Assembly: GCF_900114635.1 (NCBI RefSeq)
Contig: NZ_FOTQ01000001.1
Span: forward strand, 868,001-932,000
Length of the DNA: 64,000 bases
Direction: 5' to 3'
DNA from: Shimia aestuarii
Lineage (GTDB): Bacteria > Pseudomonadota > Alphaproteobacteria > Rhodobacterales > Rhodobacteraceae
Below the pieces are notes generated by a model that had not been told where the DNA came from, made no database searches, and saw only the letters and a list, made by a program, of their open reading frames with translations. The translations under genes were made by a program, and so were the position numbers. Below, piece by piece: positions 53,530 to 61,930 of the stretch; the first letter of the stretch is position 1, and every line of letters starts with the position of its first letter.

Positions 53530-53561
53530 TTCATTTTGCCCAAAATACTCGCGCCGCAGGC
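53530..53561 (+). repeat. dispersed AAATAC repeat element, copy E
   Basis: Core TTCATTTTGCC then CAAAATACTCGCGCCGCAGGC. It lies between two minus-strand genes, so here its plus orientation is opposite to transcription. On the minus strand it reads as a GC-rich stretch followed by TATTTTGGG, immediately after the ABC ATPase gene's stop. Confidence 0.65.
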
Positions 53562-53568
53562 ACCAAAT

Positions 53569-55206
53569 TCAGTTCCCTGCGCTCTCCATCTTTCGGTTCG
53601 CGATCACCTCTTCCAGCCAACCCAGTTTCATTTCCGGGACCGAGGACAACAGAAGGTCGGTGTAATCATCAAATGGCGGGCTCAACACGTCGGTCTTGCC
53701 GCCATAGCGCACCACCTTGCCCTGGTACATCACCGCGATCGAATCCGCGATCGCCCTCACCGTGGCAAGGTCATGGGTGATGAAGAGATAGGCCACGTCC
53801 TCGATCTTCTGCAGATCCAGCAGAAGCTTGAGGATACCATCCGCCACTAGCGGATCGAGCGCACTCGTCACCTCGTCACAGATGATCATCTTGGGCTTGG
53901 CGGCCAGCGCGCGGGCGATACAGACACGTTGCTTCTGCCCCCCCGACAATTCCGCCGGATAGCGATCAATGAACCCATCGCCCATCTCGATCTCGTCCAG
54001 CAGTTCCTTGATCCGCTTGCGCTTCTCTTCGCCCCGGAGACCGAAATAGAATTCCAATGGACGCCCGATGATCGTGCCCACAGTCTGGCGGGGGTTCATC
54101 GCCACGTCCGCCATCTGGTAGATCATCTGCAATTCCCGCAAATCTTCCCGGGACCGCCCGTCAAGCGCGGCCGAGAGATCACGCCCGGCAAAATGGATAT
54201 TGCCCGATCGCGGCGGCAGCAGCCCGGTGATGACCCGTGCCAGCGTTGACTTGCCCGATCCGCTTTCCCCCACCACGGCCAGAGTCTGACCGGGATGAAG
54301 CTCCACGTTCACGTCATGCAGGACGTCAAAATTCGTGCCCTTGTAGCGCGCCGTGATATGTTCGACCTTCAGCACCGGCTCCGGAGTCGGCACCTTCTCT
54401 TCGTGGTCGATCGACCGCACCGAAACCAGAGCCTTCGTATACTCTTCCTGAGGCGCGTTGATGATCTGGTCGACATTTCCGTACTCGACCATATCCCCCA
54501 TCTTGAGCACCAGAATATCGTCACTCACCTGCGCCACGACGGCAAGGTCGTGGGTGATGTAAAGCGCTGCCACCCCAGTATCCCGGATCGCCTCCTTGAT
54601 CGCCATCAGCACGTCGATCTGCGTCGTCACATCCAGCGCCGTGGTCGGTTCATCGAACACCACAAGGTCAGGTTCGGGACACAGCGCCAGCGCCGTCATG
54701 CAGCGTTGCAACTGTCCGCCCGAAACCTGGTGCGGATAGCGGCTACCGATGTTTTCCGGGTCAGGCAGGCCAAGCTTACCGAACAGTTCAACGGCCCGCG
54801 CCTCAGCTTCCTTCTTGGAAAACTTCCCATGCCGGATCGAGGCTTCGGTCACCTGATCCATGATCTTCTTGGCCGGGTTGAACGATGCCGCTGCCGACTG
54901 GCTGACATAGGTCACTTCGCCACCGCGCAGCGACCGTATGTCGGACAGGCCGGTCTTCAGGATGTCGCGCCCGTTGACCCAGACCTCGCCGCCGGTAATC
55001 TTCACACCGCCCCGGCCGTAGGCCATCGACGCCAGCCCGATGGTCGACTTCCCGGCGCCGGATTCCCCGATCAAGCCAAGCACCTTGCCTTTTTCAAGGT
55101 CAAAGGACACCCCATGCACGATCTCGATGTCATGCGGCTTTTCGCCGGGAGGATAGACCGTCGCGCCGATTTTCAGGTCGCGGACTTTCAGCAAGGCATC
55201 ACTCAT
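53569..55206 (-). CDS. peptide ABC transporter ATPase, two fused domains (DppD-DppF)
   Basis: 545 aa with two ATPase domains. Domain 1 has Walker A GESGAGKSTIG, signature QVSGGQLQRCMTALA and LVVFDEPTTALD. Domain 2 has GESGSGKSTLAR, ELSGGQKQRVCIARA and MIICDEVTSALD. It is not especially close to the first dipeptide ATPase of this window (36058-37653) and has longer inter-domain sequence. Co-transcribed with two permeases and a binding protein; stop is followed by repeat copy E. Confidence 0.92.
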   Translation of the reverse strand: MSDALLKVRDLKIGATVYPPGEKPHDIEIVHGVSFDLEKGKVLGLIGESGAGKSTIGLASMAYGRGGVKITGGEVWVNGRDILKTGLSDIRSLRGGEVTYVSQSAAASFNPAKKIMDQVTEASIRHGKFSKKEAEARAVELFGKLGLPDPENIGSRYPHQVSGGQLQRCMTALALCPEPDLVVFDEPTTALDVTTQIDVLMAIKEAIRDTGVAALYITHDLAVVAQVSDDILVLKMGDMVEYGNVDQIINAPQEEYTKALVSVRSIDHEEKVPTPEPVLKVEHITARYKGTNFDVLHDVNVELHPGQTLAVVGESGSGKSTLARVITGLLPPRSGNIHFAGRDLSAALDGRSREDLRELQMIYQMADVAMNPRQTVGTIIGRPLEFYFGLRGEEKRKRIKELLDEIEMGDGFIDRYPAELSGGQKQRVCIARALAAKPKMIICDEVTSALDPLVADGILKLLLDLQKIEDVAYLFITHDLATVRAIADSIAVMYQGKVVRYGGKTDVLSPPFDDYTDLLLSSVPEMKLGWLEEVIANRKMESAGN

Positions 55207-56018
55207 CCACGGCCCCCTTTCAGCGATGTGGTCCGGTTCAGGACCCAGTCAGCAACAAGGTTCACGCTGATCGCCAGCGTGGCAATCGCCACCGCCGGAT
55301 AGAGCGCGGCACCGATGCCATAGACGATCCCGTCCTTGTTCTCTTTCACAATCCCGCCCCAGTCTGCTTCGGGCGGTTGCACCCCGAGACCAAGGAAGGA
55401 CAGGGTCGACACGAACAGCACCATAAAGATGAAACGCAGCCCCATTTCCGCAACAAGCGGCGACAGCGCATTGGGCAGGATTTCCCGGAAGATGATCCAT
55501 CTCCGCCCCTCTCCGCGCAGCTTGGCGGCTTCGACATAGTCCATCACGTTGATGTCCACCGCAACGGCACGGGCCAGTCGGTAGACGCGCGTGCTGTCCA
55601 GGAACCCCATCACGATGATCAGCACCGGCACCGTTACCGGCATCACCGACAAAACGACCAGCGCAAAGATCAGCGACGGGATCGACATGATCAGGTCCAC
55701 GAACCGGCTCATCACCTGATCGACCCAGCCACCAATGACGGCGGCCGCAAAGCCAAGGATCGAGCCGGTGACAAAGCTCAGGATGGTCGCCATGGTTGCG
55801 ATCCAGATCGTCGTACGCCCGCCATAGATCATGCGACTGAGCAGGTCTCGGCCAATGTTGTCGGTCCCCAGCCAATGCTCGGCACTCGACGGTTCCCAGA
55901 CACCGCCGACGATTTCGGCCATGCCATATGGGGCGATCCAGGGCGCGAAAATCGCGACAAGGAAATAGAGCCCGGTGAAAAACAGCCCGATCAGGGCGGC
56001 CAGAGGTATGGTCTTCAT
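55203..56018 (-). CDS. peptide ABC transporter permease (DppC type)
   Basis: 271 aa, overlaps the ATPase start by four bases. Membrane helices and the motif SAEHWLGTDNIGRDLLSRMIYGGRTT near residue 50 and the EAA loop YVEAAKLRGEGRRWIIFREILPNAL are typical of DppC. Starts with a GGGAGG site. Forms a permease pair with the upstream DppB-type protein. Confidence 0.92.
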   Translation of the reverse strand: MKTIPLAALIGLFFTGLYFLVAIFAPWIAPYGMAEIVGGVWEPSSAEHWLGTDNIGRDLLSRMIYGGRTTIWIATMATILSFVTGSILGFAAAVIGGWVDQVMSRFVDLIMSIPSLIFALVVLSVMPVTVPVLIIVMGFLDSTRVYRLARAVAVDINVMDYVEAAKLRGEGRRWIIFREILPNALSPLVAEMGLRFIFMVLFVSTLSFLGLGVQPPEADWGGIVKENKDGIVYGIGAALYPAVAIATLAISVNLVADWVLNRTTSLKGGRG

Positions 56019-56031
56019 CTCTCTCCCTCCC

Positions 56032-56988
56032 TTATTTCGGATGCCGCAGGCGCGGGTTGGCCAGGATCGACACGATGTCGGCCACCATGTTCAGCCCGAT
56101 ATAGACGGCAGCAAAGATCAGGCCACAGGCCTGCACCACCGGGATATCGCGCTTGCTGACGTGGTCGACAAGATACTGCCCCATGCCCGGATAGGTGAAC
56201 ACCACCTCGATCACCACGACCCCCACCACGAGATAGGCGAGGTTGAGCATGACCACGTTCACGATCGGAGCGATCGAGTTCGGGAAGGCGTGTTTCCAGA
56301 TGATCAGGAACATCGACAACCCCTTGAGCTCGGCTGTTTCGATATAGGCCGACTGCATCACGTTCAGGATCGCCGCACGCGTCATGCGCATCATGTGCGC
56401 CAGCACAACAAGCGTCAGCACCGAGACCGGAAGGGCAATCGTGTTGAGTTTCTGACCAAGGCTCATTCCGTCGTGGATCGTCGCCACGGTCGGTGCCCAT
56501 CCCAGCTTCACACCGATGAAATACATCAGCACATAGCCGATCAGGAATTCAGGGATCGAGATCGACGCCAACGTGACCGCTGAAATCAGTTTGTCGGGCC
56601 AGCGTTCGCGGTAGCGCACCGCGAGAAGACCCAGGAAGATTGCCAGCGGGACCGATACGATGGCCGCCCAGAAGGCAAGGAAAAGCGTATTTTTGAGACG
56701 GCCGCCAAGGCTCGCGGCAATATCCTGACCGTTCGTAAGGGCCGTTCCCAGGTCTCCTTGTAGCAAACCGCCCAGCCAGTTCAGGTATCGTTGCAGGGCC
56801 GGTTCGTTCAGGCCCAGTTCTTCACGCAGGTTGGCAAGGGCTTCGGGAGTCGCGGATTGCCCCAGAATGGACTGTGCGACGTCACCGGGAAGAATGATCG
56901 TACCGACAAATATCAGGATCGATACGAGGAAAAGCAGCAGTATGCCCAGCGCAAGGCGCTGGGCAACAAGTTTCAATGCCGGGTTCAT
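56032..56988 (-). CDS. peptide ABC transporter permease (DppB type)
   Basis: 318 aa from the ATG at 56988 (MNPALKLVAQRLALGILLLFLVSILIFVG); the frame runs on upstream to 57021 into the binding-protein gene. It has the LPGDVAQSILGQ segment and an EAA loop SAYIETAELKGLSMFLIIWKHAFPNSIAPIV. Starts one base after the upstream stop (TGATATG), so translation is likely coupled. Confidence 0.92.
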   Translation of the reverse strand: MNPALKLVAQRLALGILLLFLVSILIFVGTIILPGDVAQSILGQSATPEALANLREELGLNEPALQRYLNWLGGLLQGDLGTALTNGQDIAASLGGRLKNTLFLAFWAAIVSVPLAIFLGLLAVRYRERWPDKLISAVTLASISIPEFLIGYVLMYFIGVKLGWAPTVATIHDGMSLGQKLNTIALPVSVLTLVVLAHMMRMTRAAILNVMQSAYIETAELKGLSMFLIIWKHAFPNSIAPIVNVVMLNLAYLVVGVVVIEVVFTYPGMGQYLVDHVSKRDIPVVQACGLIFAAVYIGLNMVADIVSILANPRLRHPK

Positions 56989-56989
56989 A

Positions 56990-58570
56990 TCAGCCCGTGA
57001 CCCACATCTTGACCGGAGCATAGAGGTTCATCATCGAGAACCCTGCCGATGCATCCCATCCCGCGACGCCGTCGTTATGCGCGTCGACGAAGTCGTTGAA
57101 CATCGGGCAGATCAGGCCACCCTCGTTGTGCAGGATCATGCCCATATCGGCATACATCTGCTTGCGCTTGCCTTCATCAAGCTCGGCCCGCGCGGCAACG
57201 AGTAGCTGGTCGAACTGTTCGTTCTTGAACCGGGTGTCATTCCAGTCTGCCGACGACAGGTAGGCGGTGGAATACATCTGGTCCTGAACCGGACGTCCGC
57301 TCCAGTAGCTGGTACAGAAGGGCTGCTTGTTCCACACTTCCGACCAATAGCCGTCATTGGGCTCGCGCTTGATCTCGAGCGGCACACCGGCCTGGGACAG
57401 CGACTGCTGGAACAGGGCCGCCGCGTCGGGCGCACCCGGGAACGAGTTGTCCGACGTACGCAGCAGAACCGGCTGGTCATGACCGGACTTCTTCCAGTGA
57501 TGCGCGGCCTTCTCGGGATCATATTCACGCTGCGGCAGGTCCGTGAACAGCGGATAGGATGCGTTGATCGGAATATCGTTGCCGACCGTACCGTAGCCGA
57601 ACAGGATCTTGTCCACCATCTCCTGACGGTTCATCCCGTATTTCAGCGCCAGCATGACGTCCTGGTTCGAGAAGGGATCCGTGTCGACATGCGCAATGAA
57701 CACGTAATGGCCCGGACCCGACTTGCTGTGGACATTTACGCCCGGAACGCGCGACACCAATCCGGCGGTACGCGGCGGCACGCGGTTGACCATGTGGACC
57801 TGCCCCGACTGCAACGCCGCCATCCGCGCCGTGTCGTCGTTGATCACGGTCAGCTCAACCGTGGACGCATGCCCCTCGCCGTTCCAATGGTTGGCATTGT
57901 GCTCGAATACGAAACGCACACCCGGCTCAACCGATTTCAACACATAGGGGCCGGTGCCGATCGCGGCAGTCGGATCGTCGTTGCCGCCGTTGGGCTGGAT
58001 CAGCAGGTGATAGTCGGTGAGCAGGTAGGGAAGGTCCGCGTTGGCGGTCTCAAGCTCGATGACGAAATCCATCCCCTCCGCACGCATCGCCTTGATGCCA
58101 CGCATGATGCCAAGGGCGCCCGACTTGGTATCTTCACCCGAGTGGCGCTCCATGGTCGCCATGACGTCTTCCGCAGTCAGCGGCTTACCATTCGAAAAGG
58201 ACACGCCCGAGCGGATCTTGAACGTCCAGACCCGCGCGTCCGGAGAAGAGCTGAACTCTTCAGCGAGACGCATCTCCAGCCCGCCCCCGGCTTTCAGCTC
58301 AACCAGCGGTTCGCCCCACATCCGCGACACCATCCCCTGTGTCTGGTTGGCCGAAAGCGCCGGATCAAGGCTGTCCGAAGAACCGCCGCCGCTGATCCCG
58401 ACCTTGATCGTACCGCCCTTTTGCGGCCCCGCGGCCTTGACGGCCCCGGCCAGCATCGTGTTCGCGGCGACAGCCGACAGGCCAAGCGCGCCCGCGCGGC
58501 CAAGGAAGCTACGGCGCGACAGGCGCCCGGTCGCAGCCCGCAGGCTGAGATACTTCAGTTCATCATTCAT
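56990..58570 (-). CDS. peptide ABC transporter substrate-binding protein with Tat signal
   Basis: 526 aa from the ATG at 58570. The N-terminus has a twin-arginine signal, SRRSFLGRAGALGLSAVAAN, so the protein is exported folded. Family 5 features: KGGTIKVGISGGGSSDSLDPALS, WGEPLVELKAGGG, IRSGVSFSNGKPLTAEDVMATMERH, GTGPYVLKSVEPGVRFVFEHN and LALKYGMNRQEMV. Unlike the other peptide-binding protein in this window it carries no Sec signal. A TTGAAT palindrome lies 74 bases upstream. Confidence 0.92.
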   Translation of the reverse strand: MNDELKYLSLRAATGRLSRRSFLGRAGALGLSAVAANTMLAGAVKAAGPQKGGTIKVGISGGGSSDSLDPALSANQTQGMVSRMWGEPLVELKAGGGLEMRLAEEFSSSPDARVWTFKIRSGVSFSNGKPLTAEDVMATMERHSGEDTKSGALGIMRGIKAMRAEGMDFVIELETANADLPYLLTDYHLLIQPNGGNDDPTAAIGTGPYVLKSVEPGVRFVFEHNANHWNGEGHASTVELTVINDDTARMAALQSGQVHMVNRVPPRTAGLVSRVPGVNVHSKSGPGHYVFIAHVDTDPFSNQDVMLALKYGMNRQEMVDKILFGYGTVGNDIPINASYPLFTDLPQREYDPEKAAHHWKKSGHDQPVLLRTSDNSFPGAPDAAALFQQSLSQAGVPLEIKREPNDGYWSEVWNKQPFCTSYWSGRPVQDQMYSTAYLSSADWNDTRFKNEQFDQLLVAARAELDEGKRKQMYADMGMILHNEGGLICPMFNDFVDAHNDGVAGWDASAGFSMMNLYAPVKMWVTG

Positions 58571-58643
58571 GGTTTTTCTCCCGTTGGTCTTTTCGTGTTT
58601 TCCCCATGCTGCGATCCCCCCGGACCACAAATCAAGAAAAAAC

Positions 58644-58659
58644 TTGAATAGTCATTCAA
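58644..58659. promoter_or_regulatory. TTGAAT-N4-ATTCAA palindrome upstream of the binding-protein gene
   Basis: TTGAAT (58644-58649), AGTC, ATTCAA (58654-58659), a perfect palindrome with a four-base centre. It is 74 bases upstream of the SBP start, in a region with A/T-rich flanks. Its shape resembles TetR-family operators. No such regulator is encoded in the window. Confidence 0.5.
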
Positions 58660-58677
58660 ACTTTTTCGCAAGTCGCC

Positions 58678-60666
58678 TCAGGCCCGCGGTATTTTTGCAT
58701 CCCATTTGCGTTCAAAAACCACCGCTTCACCTTCTGTGACACAGATGTCCGCCTTTACGTGAAAATCGCGTGCATCCGCTTGCAACGACACGCCGGACTC
58801 CACCCGCGCGCCCCAGCTCTCACGCGCAATCGACCGGTCCCAGCGAAAGCTGGCCGACGCGGATGTGGGCGCATCCTCGACAATGAAAAAGCGCTCTTCC
58901 ACCCGAGTCCCAAGTTCCAGCCCGGTCGTCATATCCCGAAGCCTACCACGGTCCCCGACGATCTCCAGAGCCAACGACCGTTCTGCGGCATTCCGAATCA
59001 ACCGCTTGGCCTCCACACCTTTGCTCAACTGTTCCAGTGTCACCGGCTTCGCGCCTTTCGGCGGGTCGAACACCCATTCGTCGCCCGTTCCGGGCGCCCG
59101 CAAAGGCAAGCGCACCAGCCCGCCTTCGATTTCCAGAACACCCATTTCCGCCTCTGGCCAGACAAAGGGCCAATAGCTCGACGACACCGCGATCCGCAGC
59201 CTGTGCCCGGCGGGCAGGTGATAGGCGCATTGATCTAGTGTCAGACGCGCGTCCACGAACTCGCCCACCGGCAGGTCAACCATTGCCTCGCGACCATCGC
59301 GCTGGCGCAGGTTCAGGAACCCGTGTGCAATCAACGCACTGGTGCCATCAGGGCGCAAATCACAGAGCCGCACGGCCACCTGCGCGCACGGCGTCTGCGA
59401 CGCCACGCGCAAGACCACTTCAGGCGCCCCGATGATGTCGCGCGCGTCCTGCGTTGGAGCGCTGTCGAAACAGCAACTCAGCGCGTCGTCCGTGCGCTGA
59501 TCATCCGGCAATTCTCCGGGGCCAAAACCAAACGGGAAATACTCGCCCGTACCCTGCCCACAGCCCAGCGCCGGAAACACTTTGCGCACACCACCGCCGG
59601 AAACATCTGCCAGCGTTTCGCCATTCAGATGCCAGGTTTCGACCGACCGTTCCGCCTTCCAATCGCGGATCGCGGCCCAGCGCCCCGGCCGCGTGTCATA
59701 ACGCACCTTGGGCGCAACGCTGTCCATGACCCAGACACGCATCTCGGGCCAGTCCTCGGCGCCGTTTTCAATGCCCTTCAGCCAGCGGTCCCACCAACGC
59801 AGCATTTCGTCCAGAAAATCTATCCGCGGCCCTGGCACGGCAAAATGCGGGTATTTGTGGTTCCACGGCCCGACCAGCCCCTTGACCGGCGCATCAAGGT
59901 TCTCAACCAAATGCGCAACCGTGTTGCGATAGCCGTCGTGCCACCCCCCCACGCTCAGCACCGCCGCCTTGATTGCACTGTAATCCTCGCACACCGAGCC
60001 GTGTTTCCAATAGTCATCCCTCAATTGGTGCTCGATCCATTTTGCCGCCAAAAACGGTGTGTTTTCCAACCGCTCCAGCCACGTGTCGCGCCAACTATCG
60101 CCCACGATCTCGGGATCGGGGGGAAGCGCGAACCACCCCAGCACGGTCGCCGCCCAGCCGGGGTTCTCGCCCAGCATCAGCCCGCCCTTATAGTGGATGT
60201 CGTCCGCATAGCGATCCGTCGTCGAGCAGATGCTGACCACCGCCTTGAGCGGCTCCGGCGCGCGCGCGGCGATCTGCAACCCGTTGAACCCGCCCCAGCT
60301 GATCCCCATCATCCCGACGCTGCCGCTGCACCATTCTTGCTCGGCCAGCCAATTCACCACCGCGACCCCGTCCGACAGTTCCTGTTCGGAATACTCGTCG
60401 TCAAACAACCCCTCGCTGTCACCACATCCGCGCATGTCCACCCGTACGCAGGCGTATCCATGACCCGCCATATAGGGATGGGTCAGCGCGTCGCGCTCGG
60501 CGGTACCGTCCCGCTTGCGATAGGGCAGGAATTCTAGGATTGCCGGGACAGGGCCGCTTCCCATGGGTCTCCAGATGCGCGCCGACAGGTGCACGCCATC
60601 CGGCATCGGAATGGCCACATGGGGCGTTTCCTCGATTTCGAATGGAAAAGTTTCGACGATCTGCAT
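58678..60666 (-). CDS. CocE/NonD family hydrolase (X-Pro dipeptidyl-peptidase type)
   Basis: 662 aa. Alpha/beta hydrolase N-terminal domain with the nucleophile Ser123 in GMMGISWGGFNG, followed by a cap domain and a C-terminal beta-sandwich (MAVRLCDLRPDGTSALI-like segment). GGWHDGYRNTV carries the conserved His/Asp region seen in CocE. Members cleave amino-terminal X-Pro dipeptides or esters. It is the first gene of the minus-strand peptide block, so its substrate may be the compound imported by the next genes. No signal peptide is evident. Confidence 0.88.
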   Translation of the reverse strand: MQIVETFPFEIEETPHVAIPMPDGVHLSARIWRPMGSGPVPAILEFLPYRKRDGTAERDALTHPYMAGHGYACVRVDMRGCGDSEGLFDDEYSEQELSDGVAVVNWLAEQEWCSGSVGMMGISWGGFNGLQIAARAPEPLKAVVSICSTTDRYADDIHYKGGLMLGENPGWAATVLGWFALPPDPEIVGDSWRDTWLERLENTPFLAAKWIEHQLRDDYWKHGSVCEDYSAIKAAVLSVGGWHDGYRNTVAHLVENLDAPVKGLVGPWNHKYPHFAVPGPRIDFLDEMLRWWDRWLKGIENGAEDWPEMRVWVMDSVAPKVRYDTRPGRWAAIRDWKAERSVETWHLNGETLADVSGGGVRKVFPALGCGQGTGEYFPFGFGPGELPDDQRTDDALSCCFDSAPTQDARDIIGAPEVVLRVASQTPCAQVAVRLCDLRPDGTSALIAHGFLNLRQRDGREAMVDLPVGEFVDARLTLDQCAYHLPAGHRLRIAVSSSYWPFVWPEAEMGVLEIEGGLVRLPLRAPGTGDEWVFDPPKGAKPVTLEQLSKGVEAKRLIRNAAERSLALEIVGDRGRLRDMTTGLELGTRVEERFFIVEDAPTSASASFRWDRSIARESWGARVESGVSLQADARDFHVKADICVTEGEAVVFERKWDAKIPRA

Positions 60667-60715
60667 GGCTGGCTCCCTCGTTGCCGTGCCACTAAACGCG
60701 ATTTGGAATTCGCCT

Positions 60716-60743
60716 GTCCAAGGAATTTCGAATTTCCTTGGAC
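60716..60743. terminator. ten-base-arm hairpin between CocE and the small membrane protein gene
   Basis: GTCCAAGGAA (60716-60725) pairs with TTCCTTGGAC (60734-60743) across an eight-base loop. It lies directly after the stop of the minus-strand gene at 60751 and 50 bases upstream of the CocE start. There is no U-run, so it may be a weak terminator or processing site. Confidence 0.45.
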
Positions 60744-60750
60744 CCCGGCA

Positions 60751-61008
60751 TCACCGCCGCCGCCCAAGCCAGAGCCGCAGCAAAGCGGACAGCGCGATCA
60801 GCGCCCACAGAACCTCAATCACGATGGCGCCGAAATTCGGACGCGCCCAAAGCGACGTCAGCACTAAACCCGCCCCGAGCAGGTTCCACAGGTTGAACCC
60901 GACGCCATCTGCCGGAAGCCGCCCGCGCGTCGCCGCAAAATAGGCGGCCGCGATGACCAGCGCACCGAGGATGCCAACCCAATCCGCCCAACCGAAATCC
61001 TGAACCAT
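60751..61008 (-). CDS. small membrane protein (CBU_0592-like)
   Basis: 85 aa, three hydrophobic helices: WVGILGALVIAAAYFAA, LWNLLGAGLVLTSLWA and IVIEVLWALIALSALLRLW. The pattern, with GFNLWNLLGAG between, matches the CBU_0592 family of small membrane proteins, whose function is unknown. It lies 10 bases downstream of the IclR gene on the same strand and may share its transcript. Confidence 0.75.
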   Translation of the reverse strand: MVQDFGWADWVGILGALVIAAAYFAATRGRLPADGVGFNLWNLLGAGLVLTSLWARPNFGAIVIEVLWALIALSALLRLWLGRRR

Positions 61009-61018
61009 ATGGCGTCTC

Positions 61019-61831
61019 CTAGAATACCCCAGCCTGCATCAGATCACGCGCGCAGCGCCGCAAGACCACCTTGCTCGCCTCCAAGGCGCTCTCCTCCGCA
61101 AAGACGTCCTCGGCATCCGACACCCCAAGAACCGCACGCACCGCGCCCTTGCGCCCCACCGGAACGGCCACCCCCGTTACACCGCTTTCGAACTCCCCGG
61201 CGACCACCGCGCACCCCTGCGCCGCCGCCTCGGCGACTGCCGCTCTGAGCGCATCGCGCTCCGTCACGCTCGCCGCCGTATATGCCTCCAGCTCCGCCGT
61301 CGCGATCTCGGCCTCTGCCGCCTCCGGGTCTCCCCACGCCAAAAGCATCCGCCCCATGGCCGTGTGAAACAACGGCAGCCGGCTCCCGATCGTGAAGCCG
61401 AATGTCACGCCCGTGTTGCGCAATGTCGACTGTGCCACCATCAAGGCGCCGCCCTCCTCCGGCATAGCAAGAATGACCTCGCGTCCCAATTCCGCCGCCG
61501 CACCGTTCAACAACGGCTGAATGACCCGGCCAAACTGGTTCCCGCGCAGAAAGCTTCCTGCCAGCACGAGAATGCGCGGGGTAAGCGAAAACACCCGCCC
61601 CTCGCGCCGTACGTAACCCAGATGCACCAGCGTCAGAAGCAACCGCCGCGCCGCCGCGGGATCAAGCCCCGTGCGCCGCCCGATCTCGCTCAGCGTCATG
61701 TGGCTGTTGTCTTCGTCAAAGGCTTTAAGCACCGACATGCCCTTGAGAAAGGTCAGCGAAATATCCCGGTTCGGCGGCGTTTCCTTCGGCAATTTCCCAA
61801 TCCCGTCAAAGCGTTCCCCCGTTCTAGGCAC
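61019..61831 (-). CDS. IclR family transcriptional regulator
   Basis: About 270 aa. A winged helix-turn-helix at the N-terminus (MTLSEIGRRTGLDPAAARRLLLTLVHLGYVRREG) and an IclR effector domain (LFHTAMGRMLLAWG; CAVVAGEFESGVTGVAVPVG). The start is uncertain: GTG at 61831 has GGAG 9 bases upstream, and a TTG at 61840 is in frame just upstream. The protein resembles PcaR/PobR types that control aromatic catabolism. It is divergent from a Rieske oxygenase gene, its likely target. Confidence 0.9.
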   Translation of the reverse strand: MPRTGERFDGIGKLPKETPPNRDISLTFLKGMSVLKAFDEDNSHMTLSEIGRRTGLDPAAARRLLLTLVHLGYVRREGRVFSLTPRILVLAGSFLRGNQFGRVIQPLLNGAAAELGREVILAMPEEGGALMVAQSTLRNTGVTFGFTIGSRLPLFHTAMGRMLLAWGDPEAAEAEIATAELEAYTAASVTERDALRAAVAEAAAQGCAVVAGEFESGVTGVAVPVGRKGAVRAVLGVSDAEDVFAEESALEASKVVLRRCARDLMQAGVF

Positions 61832-61871
61832 ATGGCGCAACTCCGGTCAATCGTCACCTATGCGAAATTTC

Positions 61872-61886
61872 TTGCGATTATCGCAA
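61872..61886. promoter_or_regulatory. 15-base palindrome between IclR and Rieske genes
   Basis: TTGCGAT-T-ATCGCAA at 61872-61886, perfect with a one-base centre. A related TGCGAAATTTC lies just before (61861). Palindromes of this length are typical IclR operators. It is placed 41 bases from the regulator start and 45 bases from the Rieske start, so it could control both. Confidence 0.65.
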
Positions 61887-61930
61887 ACTTAAGCAACCAT
61901 CACCGTCACCAAGCGCGACAGGAGATTCCC

